A stretch of 37,005 bases of DNA from Flavobacteriales bacterium (lineage in GTDB: Bacteria > Bacteroidota > Bacteroidia > NORP154): NCBI GenBank assembly GCA_012965955.1, contig DTRK01000094.1:1-37005 (forward strand), written 5' to 3'. Positions 1 through 8,112 of the stretch are shown here, piece after piece. The stretch's first letter is position 1; each line of letters starts with the position of its first letter. The notes beneath the pieces were generated by a model. That model was not told the origin of the DNA. It made no database searches and saw only the letters and a program-made list of their open reading frames with translations. The translations under genes and the position numbers were made by a program.

Positions 1-514
1 GCCTAAAGGTCCTCCAGTGCATTTCGTAGTTGGTTTCCAGGTTCGTGAAGTACTTATCAATACTGTTCTGGCAGAATTCATTCAAGACATGCTCGCGGAA
101 ATTCAGCATATAGATCCATCCATCATCTAACTCTTCCGACCATTCCTCGTAGTAGCATTCGTCTGAGGCGTGAAAATTCAACACATTTTCTCCAACGAGG
201 ATAAACTTATTCACGCAATTTTTCATCAGGGGTTCCACCACCTCCCGCTTTAGGAACATGATGTCGTTATTGATGCAATCGTTCCATTCTCCTAGTAGTT
301 CTATGACCGCGAAGCCCTCATCATAGTCGGCGAATAGGACTTTGAGGTAGAGTGAAGGTGTACCAAAATAGTCCCATTGCGGGTGTATCACATGGTCGTA
401 AATGACCTGTGTGAATTCAAACTCGCTATACGCTTTTCCGAAAAAAGGAGACCGTTCATCTTCTGATGCGATGTAGAGATTTCTCCAGTTATAGTGAGGC
501 TCTATAGTATGCAT
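1..514 (-). CDS. conserved hypothetical protein, C-terminus cut by the window edge
   Basis: The frame is open from ATG at 514 down to position 1, giving 171 codons with no stop, so the C-terminus lies outside the window. An in-frame TAA about ten codons upstream with no ATG in between fixes the start. The protein begins MHTIEPHYNWRNLYIASEDE and is acidic, soluble-looking, and rich in Trp, Tyr and Phe (for example FFGKAYSEFEF and YYEEWSEELDDGW), with no signal peptide or membrane segment. The N-terminus resembles an uncharacterised protein I recall as widespread in Cytophagales; this is memory of the family, not a search. No catalytic motif is recognised and no function is proposed. It reads the same way as murQ but is separated from it by 73 nt. 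Confidence 0.7.
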   Translation of the reverse strand, partial: MHTIEPHYNWRNLYIASEDERSPFFGKAYSEFEFTQVIYDHVIHPQWDYFGTPSLYLKVLFADYDEGFAVIELLGEWNDCINNDIMFLKREVVEPLMKNCVNKFILVGENVLNFHASDECYYEEWSEELDDGWIYMLNFREHVLNEFCQNSIDKYFTNLETNYEMHWRTFR

Positions 515-587
515 GACGATTCTAAACGGTTGGAAGTAATACGCTTAAAGTTAGGAAAATGTTATATTCAACAGAAGAATATTTGTC

Positions 588-1394
588 TTAGGATCTGCTG
601 TCGACCGCTTTCCTCACACTGCCGAACTCTTCCAGGAGTTTGGCCGCTTCTTCTTCGGGCATATTAAGTGCTTCCATGATCATCCTGGTCCCGCGGGCAA
701 GGAGCTTATTATTGCTGAGCTGCATGTCCACCATCCTGTTTCCCTTGACCTTGCCTAATTTGATCATCACGGATGTGGAGATCATGTTCAACACGAGCTT
801 TTGAGCAGTCCCCGCTTTCATCCTTGTGGAGCCAGTTACAAACTCTGGCCCTACTACGACTTCAATCGGGTATTGCGCTTCTTCTGCCAACGGACTTCCC
901 GGATTACAAGTGATTCCACCTGTAGTAATGTTGTTTGCATTGCACAATTGCAATCCGCCCACAACATAAGGTGTGGTTCCTGATGCTGCAATGCCGATGA
1001 CCACATCCTTCTCGGAGATATTATATTCATTTAAATCCTCCCAACCGCCTTCCGGATCGTCTTCAGCAAATTCAACGGCCTTTCTAATTGCAGGATCGCC
1101 ACCAGCAATTAGCCCAACCACCAAACCGTGCTCAACACCATAGGTAGGCGGACATTCAGAAGCATCAATGATCCCCAGTCTTCCGCTGGTTCCGGCGCCG
1201 ATGTAGAACAGCCTTCCGCCGACATTCATCTTATCAACAATGACGCTTATTAATTTTTCAATCGCCGGAATTACCTTTTCAATTGCGCCGGTAACAGTGG
1301 CATCCTCCTTATTGATATTGATCAACAGTTCGTTCACCGGCATCTTCTCCAGATCGTCGTAGAATGAGTCGGATTCAGTGACTTTATTATCCAT
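588..1394 (-). CDS. murQ: N-acetylmuramic acid 6-phosphate etherase MurQ
   Basis: MurQ cleaves the D-lactyl ether of MurNAc 6-phosphate to give GlcNAc 6-phosphate and D-lactate in cytoplasmic peptidoglycan recycling. The 268-residue protein shows the SIS-fold sugar-phosphate loop GAGTSGRLG (about residues 67-74), then DASECPPTYG with the expected catalytic Glu near residue 80, and a second acidic stretch AEDDPEGG. GSTRMKAGTAQK near residue 190 is the other family signature. The small C-terminal helical domain is present (EEEAAKLLEEFGSVRKAV). The length is slightly under the roughly 300 residues usual in enterobacteria. It follows the E1 dehydrogenase gene by only 15 nt on the same strand and may be co-transcribed with it. 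No PTS transporter or other amino-sugar gene is adjacent. Confidence 0.96.
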   Translation of the reverse strand: MDNKVTESDSFYDDLEKMPVNELLININKEDATVTGAIEKVIPAIEKLISVIVDKMNVGGRLFYIGAGTSGRLGIIDASECPPTYGVEHGLVVGLIAGGDPAIRKAVEFAEDDPEGGWEDLNEYNISEKDVVIGIAASGTTPYVVGGLQLCNANNITTGGITCNPGSPLAEEAQYPIEVVVGPEFVTGSTRMKAGTAQKLVLNMISTSVMIKLGKVKGNRMVDMQLSNNKLLARGTRMIMEALNMPEEEAAKLLEEFGSVRKAVDSRS

Positions 1395-1409
1395 TAACGG
1401 ATGGTGAGA

Positions 1410-3875
1410 TTAATATAGCTTAGGATACTTTGCGGGGTCAACTTCGTTCATCAACGTGTAGGCTGAATCAAAGATATCCTCAATGCTGGGTTTGGAGAAA
1501 TAATCTCCGTCAGAACCATAAGCAGGTCGGTGCTCCCTGGCAGTTAGCGTTTTAGGTGCGGAGTCCAGGTATTGGAATCCATCCTGTTCTTCAAGGACAT
1601 TCTGCATCATAAAAGCAGAAGCTCCTCCCGGTACATCTTCATCAATAAATACTATCCTATTGGTCTTCTTGACAGACTCTACTATAGAGTTGTTCACATC
1701 AAAGGGCAAGAGGGTCTGTACATCGATTACCTCAGCGCTAATACCCACTTCAGAAAGTTGTTTAGCTGCTGCTTCCACCATCCTCACCATAGAACCATAA
1801 GTTACCAAGGTGACGTCTTCGCCTGCCACCATTACTTCAGGTACACCCAGCTGTACCCTGAAATCCCCCAGGTTGGTCGGTACGTCTTCCTTGAGACGAT
1901 ACCCGTTGAGTGATTCAATTACAATTCCCGGATCGTCACCAGCTAGCAACGTATTGTAGAAGCCGGCAGCCTGGGTCATGTTCCTTGGGCAGCAGACATA
2001 TACACCACGCAGGGAATTGATAACCATACCCATTGGCGAACCCGAATGCCATATACCTTCCAGCCTGTGTCCCCTGGTTCGGATGATTACCGGTGCTTTT
2101 TGCCCTCCTTTAGTTCTGTACTGCACAGTTGCGAGGTCGTCACTAGTTATCTGTATGGCGTAGAGTAAATAATCCAGGTACTGTATCTCAGCAATCGGGC
2201 GAAACCCACGCATTGCCAAACCAATCGCCTGGCCTATTATTGTCGTTTCTCTTATGCCTGTATCAAAGACACGAAGATCCCCATACTTATCTTGCAATCC
2301 CTCAAGCCCCTGGTTTACCCCACCAATCTTTCCAGTATCTTCTCCAAATACCAATACCTCAGGATGCTTTTCCAAAATAGCATCGAAATTATCCCGAAGA
2401 ATGATACGCCCATCCTGCATATTGCCATCGGCACTGTAGGATGGAGCAACAGACTTTACCTTTAATGCTGATTTGGTTGAATGGCTGTGAAGAAATGAGT
2501 TGTAACGCTCGTAGTTCGCGATCTTTGATTCAGATAACCAATCTGCCAATAACTGTGATTGTGGAATGGATTCGTTCCTAACTATTCGAAGCGACTTCTT
2601 GATTGCTTCCACTAACATCATCCTGTCGACAGTCGTATTCGCATTTAGGTCGTTTGCGATTTTCTCCACTAAACTCTTATGTGTACTCTGAACTGCGATA
2701 TCCGTGATCATTGCAGATACCTCTTCTCTTTCTGCTTTGATTGGTTCCTGAAATGCAGCCCAGGCAGCCTTCTGTCCGGTCTTTACATATTCTTCAGCAG
2801 CCTCCTCAATTTCATCCAACTCTTTCTCTGTCCCTATCGCTACACCGAGGATCCATTCCCGCATTTTTGCAATACAGTCCATATCATCCTCCCACTGAAG
2901 GCGCTCTTTAGATTTGTATCGCTCGTGGGAACCAGATGTAGAGTGGCCCTGGGGCTGGGTCATTTCTTCAACATGGATCAGCACAGGTATGTGCTTTGTT
3001 CGGGCGATGCCCACCGCCTCGTCATAGGTTTCGCATAGTTTAGGATAGTCCCATCCTTTTACTCTATATATTTCATATCCTTCTCCATTTTCACCGGCTT
3101 TAATCCTGTTTGGATCTCGCTGGAATCCCTTCATTAACTCAGATATACTTTCCTTGGTCGTCTGAAGTTTCTTAGATACAGATATTCCGTGATCATCGTC
3201 CCATACGGATAAGACCATAGGAACCTGCAACACCCCTGCCGCATTTACAGTCTCAAAGAACAATCCTTCTGAGGTACTTGCATCTCCTATAGTACCAAAC
3301 GCAACTTCGTTTCCATTAACTGAAAAACCGTTTTTCGTCTCAAAGTTTTCATTGTTGCGATACAATTTTGAGGCATACGCCAACCCAAGCAACCGCGGCA
3401 TCTGACTTCCCGTGGGTGACATATCTGAAGATGAATTCTTGATCTTGGTTAGATCTTTAAATGTTCCGTCAAGGTTCAGGCTTCTTGTGCCTGAATGTGC
3501 GTTCATCTGTCTTCCAGCAGAGGAAGGCTCCGCATCAATGTCAGGATGTGCGTATAGCTGGGCGAAGAATTCCTGTACTGTGAGCAGGCCAGCTGCCATC
3601 ATAAAGGTCTGATCTCTGTAGTAACCAGAACGGAAATCTCCATTCTTAAAGTGCTTGGCCATGGCCAGCTGCGCTACTTCTTTTCCGTCGCCAAATATGC
3701 CAAACTTGGCTTTACCTGACAAGACTTCCTTGCGTCCGCGTAAGCTGGCTTTTCTGCTTTCTATAGCACATTTATAATCAGAAAGTACTTCCTTTTTGAA
3801 GACATCGAAGGAGATGTCCTTAGAACTTTTATTTTTTGTAGTCTCTTTCGGCAAAACGAATTTATGAGGCCTCAA
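1410..3875 (-). CDS. fused alpha/beta 2-oxoacid dehydrogenase E1 component (thiamine diphosphate)
   Basis: This 821-residue protein joins both subunits of a heterotetrameric 2-oxoacid dehydrogenase E1, an arrangement common in Bacteroidota. The alpha half (about residues 30-400) has the YYRDQT substrate-side motif and the thiamine diphosphate/Mg site beginning GDASTSEG near residue 197 and continuing to WDDDHGIS. The beta half (about 480-821) has VLVFGEDTG with the conserved Glu, FDTGIRE, the phosphorylation-loop-like RTRGHRLEGIWHSG, and the transketolase C-terminal domain with VDVQTLLPFD. E1 decarboxylates a 2-oxoacid and passes the acyl group to lipoyl-E2. Branched-chain 2-oxoacids or pyruvate are both possible, and the sequence alone does not decide. 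No E2 or E3 gene is nearby, so it must work with subunits encoded elsewhere. It is probably transcribed with murQ downstream. Confidence 0.93.
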   Translation of the reverse strand: MRPHKFVLPKETTKNKSSKDISFDVFKKEVLSDYKCAIESRKASLRGRKEVLSGKAKFGIFGDGKEVAQLAMAKHFKNGDFRSGYYRDQTFMMAAGLLTVQEFFAQLYAHPDIDAEPSSAGRQMNAHSGTRSLNLDGTFKDLTKIKNSSSDMSPTGSQMPRLLGLAYASKLYRNNENFETKNGFSVNGNEVAFGTIGDASTSEGLFFETVNAAGVLQVPMVLSVWDDDHGISVSKKLQTTKESISELMKGFQRDPNRIKAGENGEGYEIYRVKGWDYPKLCETYDEAVGIARTKHIPVLIHVEEMTQPQGHSTSGSHERYKSKERLQWEDDMDCIAKMREWILGVAIGTEKELDEIEEAAEEYVKTGQKAAWAAFQEPIKAEREEVSAMITDIAVQSTHKSLVEKIANDLNANTTVDRMMLVEAIKKSLRIVRNESIPQSQLLADWLSESKIANYERYNSFLHSHSTKSALKVKSVAPSYSADGNMQDGRIILRDNFDAILEKHPEVLVFGEDTGKIGGVNQGLEGLQDKYGDLRVFDTGIRETTIIGQAIGLAMRGFRPIAEIQYLDYLLYAIQITSDDLATVQYRTKGGQKAPVIIRTRGHRLEGIWHSGSPMGMVINSLRGVYVCCPRNMTQAAGFYNTLLAGDDPGIVIESLNGYRLKEDVPTNLGDFRVQLGVPEVMVAGEDVTLVTYGSMVRMVEAAAKQLSEVGISAEVIDVQTLLPFDVNNSIVESVKKTNRIVFIDEDVPGGASAFMMQNVLEEQDGFQYLDSAPKTLTAREHRPAYGSDGDYFSKPSIEDIFDSAYTLMNEVDPAKYPKLY

Positions 3876-4065
3876 GGACGAGAGACAATCCTGATTTTGG
3901 TCACCGCGAAGTTAAGAAAAATAACCCATGTTTCCGAAGGTGTAGGCTGTATTGTGCAATACATTCAGATAGATGTTGATCAGTGGCAGTGTTGAACCAA
4001 AGGGCCTTAGCGCTGACTCAGTTGATGTCCAAACAATATGGAGGAAGTGCGCAATAAGGCCTGCT

Positions 4066-5415
4066 TCACACTTTTACAGACTTCCAATTCGCCGTTTTGA
4101 AGTAGACAAGGGACAGGGTTCCAAGGATAATCAGATAGACCAATTCCGTATACCATACTTGCTCCACCGGCCAGACAAGGATCTTTGCAAAGTAATAGGT
4201 GCAGACTAAATAAATTAACACTGTGGTTACTTCCAGAACAAGGGACATACGGGTATTACCAGTACCTGAGATTGCCGCAAAAAGAACCATTGATATAGGA
4301 ACTAACAGGAGTGCAACTGAAATTACTCTCAAAGTTGGCAAACTCGCCAATACCAGACCAGTATCGTTGGTATAAATTTCAATAATCGAGTGGGGGAATA
4401 TACTCACCAGAAAACTTAGCACTACTGAGAATAGAAAGCCCAGCCCTATTATTCGCTTGAGCAGGGGCTTTACTTCACGAGACTCTCCCCTTCCCATCGT
4501 ATTTGAAACCAGGGAATATGTGGCGGAATAGAAAGCCAGCGCCGGTATCATTAGAATGAGGTATATACTCCTTACAATATTTGAGATTGCAAGTGGACGC
4601 TCACCCATTCCCTCTATTATAAGGTAGAACAGGAACCATCCGCCCAAAGAGATGAAGTTTTGGAACATTACAGGGATAGAGACATTAAGGAGCTTCTTCA
4701 GTGTGTGAAGTTCTGGTTTTGGAAATTTCAGAAAGCCATATTGTTGAACGAACGTGAGATCGGCTCCCTCTCCTCTGCGAAAGGCATACCAGACAAAGTA
4801 CATGCTGGTAAAGGCTTCAGAAATGACCGATGCAAGGGCAGCACCTCCAATCCCCATCTCTGGAAATCCCCAATGTCCAAAGATCAGGGCGTAGTCGAGG
4901 ACAATGTTCACCACCGCCATTACCACAGTACTCCATATCAGCACCTGGGTTTTTCCTACTCCTACGAAAAATGCCCTAAATGCTACATTGATAAACGCGA
5001 AGAAGATTCCATATGCCCTGATGTCAAGATACTGCACCGATGCCTGGTTGACTGCGTCAGAGCTTAGAGCGTATTCAAAGAACAGGGGAGTGGCATATCG
5101 CAGGAACAGGAAGACAACAACCGCAAAACCAGCGAGGAAATACCAGGCGTGGTCAACTACTTTACCAATAGAAGCAATTTTTCCCTGACCATGCCGCCTG
5201 GCAATTACGATTTGACTGCCTGTGCCAAAGCCCATGCCCAGCATGAACACTGCTATATAATACAGGCCCGCCAATCCTCCTGCACCTAGCGCTACTTCAC
5301 TCACTCTTCCAAGAAAGGCCGTATCTACCACATAGACAATGTTCTGGGCCATGTACCCGATGATGATCGGATAGGACATCTTCCAGATGGCACTATATGA
5401 GTTTTCCGCAGACAT
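4066..5415 (-). CDS. MATE family multidrug/cation efflux transporter
   Basis: A 449-residue integral membrane protein with about 12 hydrophobic segments and the two-fold repeat of the MATE family. The N-terminal half starts IWKMSYPIIIGYMAQNIVYV and has VDTAFLGR, the family's helix-1/2 signature. GFGTGSQIVIARRHGQGK is the conserved cytoplasmic loop, and its weaker counterpart in the second half is NTMGRGESREV. Family members exchange Na+ or H+ for cationic drugs or metabolites across the inner membrane; the substrate here is unknown. The ATG is 4 nt from the stop of the upstream glycosylase gene, which itself lies 3 nt after recQ, so the three genes look like one operon with this as the last member. 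The 190 nt downstream separate it from the E1 gene. Confidence 0.92.
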   Translation of the reverse strand: MSAENSYSAIWKMSYPIIIGYMAQNIVYVVDTAFLGRVSEVALGAGGLAGLYYIAVFMLGMGFGTGSQIVIARRHGQGKIASIGKVVDHAWYFLAGFAVVVFLFLRYATPLFFEYALSSDAVNQASVQYLDIRAYGIFFAFINVAFRAFFVGVGKTQVLIWSTVVMAVVNIVLDYALIFGHWGFPEMGIGGAALASVISEAFTSMYFVWYAFRRGEGADLTFVQQYGFLKFPKPELHTLKKLLNVSIPVMFQNFISLGGWFLFYLIIEGMGERPLAISNIVRSIYLILMIPALAFYSATYSLVSNTMGRGESREVKPLLKRIIGLGFLFSVVLSFLVSIFPHSIIEIYTNDTGLVLASLPTLRVISVALLLVPISMVLFAAISGTGNTRMSLVLEVTTVLIYLVCTYYFAKILVWPVEQVWYTELVYLIILGTLSLVYFKTANWKSVKV

Positions 5416-5419
5416 TAAC

Positions 5420-6001
5420 TTATATTCTTATCCTGAATCGATATGGCAGCTTGGCATCTTCACCGGCGTAATCAACTCCTATCCGAGGGCCAGTAATGAT
5501 AGTTGAAGGCTCTACCACCATTCCCCTATCCTCGACCCAAATCCTGTCCCCGCTTAAAATGATGCCGCTGTCGCGTGTATGAATACCCAATGCTTTGGAT
5601 ACGGTCCCGGGTCCATTTGCCACTGCTGTCTTGCTTTTGCGATCACTACCTATCCTCTTCAGAATGATTTCCATTCCATCCTGTGGCTTGATAGCCCTGA
5701 TCAACACAGCATGTGGCGTACCTTCCTTATTGGTGACTACATTGAAGAGGTGATGAATGCCATAACACAAGTAGACATAAGCAGCGCCACCCTTGTTATA
5801 CATAATTTCAGTCCGGCTTGTGCGCCTGTTTCCATAGGCATGTGAGGCCTGGTCTCTTATCCCTGCATATGCTTCTGTCTCTGTAATAATACCTCCAGTG
5901 GTTTGCCCATCCACATGAGTCATAAGATATTTACCCAGTAGCTCCTTGCTAATCTGCACCACATCCGCTCTCTGGTAGAATCCCTCCTTTAGTTTTTCCA
6001 T
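5420..6001 (-). CDS. 3-methyladenine DNA glycosylase (AAG/MPG family)
   Basis: A 193-residue protein of the alkyladenine glycosylase (Pur_DNA_glyco) fold, which excises 3-methyladenine and related alkylated purines in base excision repair. The catalytic-Glu motif is ETEAYAG (about residues 41-47), followed by RRTSRTEIMY, GGAAYVYLCYGIHHLFNVVT (the loop that carries the intercalating Tyr and the active-site strand), and NGPGTVSKALGI toward the C-terminus. The size matches bacterial homologues, which lack the N-terminal extension of the human enzyme. It lies between recQ (3 nt upstream) and the MATE gene (4 nt downstream), so it is probably translated from a recQ-led transcript. Confidence 0.95.
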   Translation of the reverse strand: MEKLKEGFYQRADVVQISKELLGKYLMTHVDGQTTGGIITETEAYAGIRDQASHAYGNRRTSRTEIMYNKGGAAYVYLCYGIHHLFNVVTNKEGTPHAVLIRAIKPQDGMEIILKRIGSDRKSKTAVANGPGTVSKALGIHTRDSGIILSGDRIWVEDRGMVVEPSTIITGPRIGVDYAGEDAKLPYRFRIRI

Positions 6002-6004
6002 TTC

Positions 6005-7930
6005 CTAACCGCTGCCGTTAGGCAGGTTGTTCCAGTGCAACTTCTCTATATCGTCATAGCGGATCTTCTCGGCATCCAATAACCATTGTATGACCTTGAG
6101 TACCTTGTCTTCGGGGGTTCCGGTAATCAGCTCAACCAACTCCTCAATCGTTTTGGCCTCTTCCACCAGTATAGGCTTGATAATCTCCAATACAGACTCA
6201 AACTCCAGATCGCTGAGCTCAATTTTGTTTCTCTCAAGACATATATCACAGGTGCCACACCTGTAGGCGTCTTCTTCACCGAAATACTTGAGTAAAGTAA
6301 TACTTCTGCATTTGGAAATGCCCTGGGTATATTCAATGACTGCCCTGGATTTCTCAACTGCAAGTTCCTTTATCAACTTGTAATTTCCAGGTGCCAGCCT
6401 CAGGTTTTTTGTGTCAATTCTATCCTGAGTATATATGATTTGGGGGGATTTGTTTTGGGGCATGTACTCTAGAACATCCATTTGATTGAGCTGGTTTAGT
6501 CCCTTTTCAACCTCTGATACGGAAGAGCCGTAACGTTTGGCAATTTCCGCTTCGTTTATTTTGACATGCCCGTCGAACGACCCACCATATGACCGCAGCA
6601 ACAGCTTGATGAACACGTCAAATTTGCTATTCTCCACCTGGAAGTTGTAAAGATCGGATTTGTTCATCTTCATCATCATCGTCGAGGGCATGCGAAATGC
6701 ATCCGTGGTACTCAGCAGTCCTTCTTTCTCAAGAAATTTGATCGAATTGAATATTTCCCTGATGTTAATTTTATAGGCCCTGGAAAAATCACTGATGTCG
6801 AAATCAAAGGCGGTACCCTCTCCACCACCTATGGCCAACTGATTCTGGTTTCCCAGGCATTGGTAAACTTTTTTGATGGTTTCGATCATGGGGAAGCCCG
6901 ACTTGATACGCTCTTCTGCCTCCAACTCATCCGTATGGTTATAGAGCAGGGCAGCATATGCTTTTTGTTCGTCGCGGCCCGCTCTTCCTGCTTCCTGAAA
7001 GTAGGCCTCAAGGGAATCAGGAGGTTCAAGGTGAATGACAAAGCGAACATCACCTTTGTCGATGCCCATACCGAAAGCATTTGTCGCCACCATGATGCGG
7101 CATTTACCCTCCATCCACATCTCTTGCTTTGCAGTACGCTCCTTAGAGTCCAGGCCACCATGGTAGAAGTCTGCTGAGACGTTTTCTTTCTGAAGCGATT
7201 TCACAATTTCCTGAGTCTTCTTTCTACTTCTGGCATATATAATCCCGGAACCTGGTACAGCGCCTATGATTTGCAGCATTTTCTTGTGCTTATCATCAAC
7301 ACGACGCACTACATAGGCCAGATTTTTTCGCTCAAAGCTCTTCTGGAAAACGTTCTCCTCCCTGAAGTCGAGTTTGTCTTGAATATCAATTACCACCTTG
7401 GGTGTAGCAGTTGCCGTCAATGCGATGAACGGAAGCTTCGGGTGCAGTTCCCTAATAGCGGAGATATTGAGATATGCAGGACGAAAATCATAGCCCCATT
7501 GAGAGATGCAATGGGCCTCATCAACCGCACAAAAGCTCACGTGCATTTTTTGAATGCGCGTTCTAACAATCTCCGAAGTCAATCGCTCTGGAGATATATA
7601 GAGGAGCTTGGTATTGCCATATATACAATTGTCGAGAGCCGTATCAATTTCTGAAGGCCTCATACCTGAATAAAGTGCAACTGCGGGTATGCCCCTTGCC
7701 TTCACGTTTTCAACCTGATCCTTCATCAAGGCAATAAGCGGTGATATTACCACGCAAACACCATCCAGGGCCATGGCGGGAACCTGAAAACACACGGACT
7801 TGCCACCTCCTGTAGGCAATAGCGCCAGAGTATCATTCCCACCTATAATTGACTGGATGATATCCTCCTGAACATCACGAAAAGAGGTGTGTCCCCAGTA
7901 CTTTGTAAGTATTTGCTGAATACTTAGCAT
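6005..7930 (-). CDS. recQ: RecQ-family ATP-dependent DNA helicase
   Basis: A 641-residue 3'-5' helicase of the RecQ family, acting on forked and recombination intermediates. Walker A is LPTGGGKS (38-45), the DEAH box is at about 137-140 followed by CISQWGYDFR (aromatic-rich loop), and motif VI is EAGRAGRDEQ. The four-cysteine zinc site follows as C-RSITLLKYFGEEDAYR-C-GT-C-DI-C. The C-terminus contains a short winged-helix-like segment (LIKPILVEEAKTIEELVELI region) but I do not recognise an HRDC domain, so this is the shorter RecQ form. It opens the recQ-glycosylase-MATE run. The ATG at 7930 is the natural start, and 182 nt separate it from the divergent PorE-like gene. Confidence 0.95.
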   Translation of the reverse strand: MLSIQQILTKYWGHTSFRDVQEDIIQSIIGGNDTLALLPTGGGKSVCFQVPAMALDGVCVVISPLIALMKDQVENVKARGIPAVALYSGMRPSEIDTALDNCIYGNTKLLYISPERLTSEIVRTRIQKMHVSFCAVDEAHCISQWGYDFRPAYLNISAIRELHPKLPFIALTATATPKVVIDIQDKLDFREENVFQKSFERKNLAYVVRRVDDKHKKMLQIIGAVPGSGIIYARSRKKTQEIVKSLQKENVSADFYHGGLDSKERTAKQEMWMEGKCRIMVATNAFGMGIDKGDVRFVIHLEPPDSLEAYFQEAGRAGRDEQKAYAALLYNHTDELEAEERIKSGFPMIETIKKVYQCLGNQNQLAIGGGEGTAFDFDISDFSRAYKINIREIFNSIKFLEKEGLLSTTDAFRMPSTMMMKMNKSDLYNFQVENSKFDVFIKLLLRSYGGSFDGHVKINEAEIAKRYGSSVSEVEKGLNQLNQMDVLEYMPQNKSPQIIYTQDRIDTKNLRLAPGNYKLIKELAVEKSRAVIEYTQGISKCRSITLLKYFGEEDAYRCGTCDICLERNKIELSDLEFESVLEIIKPILVEEAKTIEELVELITGTPEDKVLKVIQWLLDAEKIRYDDIEKLHWNNLPNGSG

Positions 7931-8050
7931 GCCTTACGTATGTTCAATAATTTTTTCACTCATTTCGCACGCTGATCATGTATCGCCGATGCAATAACCT
8001 ACCCCGATTTACCTTGTTCGGACCTCCGGCTTAATAATTGTACAAACACC

Positions 8051-8081
8051 TTGTCAGGCTATCGTTATAGCTGTATGTTTG
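8051..8081 (+). promoter_or_regulatory. Bacteroidota-type promoter for the PorE-like gene
   Basis: TTG at 8051-8053 is followed after exactly 20 nt by TATGTTTG at 8074-8081, matching the Bacteroidota -33/-7 pattern TTG-N19-21-TAnnTTTG. Transcription would begin near 8088, leaving a leader of about 25 nt before the ATG at 8113. It lies in the divergent gap with recQ. Inferred from consensus only. Confidence 0.6.
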
Positions 8082-8112
8082 TATCCGACATGTTCATGTG
8101 TAAAGTTAAAAA

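Noticed and set aside
801-983. Open frames antisense to murQ, the E1 gene, recQ, rarA and the sensor kinase
   Set aside because: They are opposite-strand reflections of strongly supported genes, without start context or domain content of their own.
3876-4065. Possible small gene between the E1 and MATE genes
   Set aside because: The only frame overlaps the MATE 3' end antisense and has no recognisable motif.
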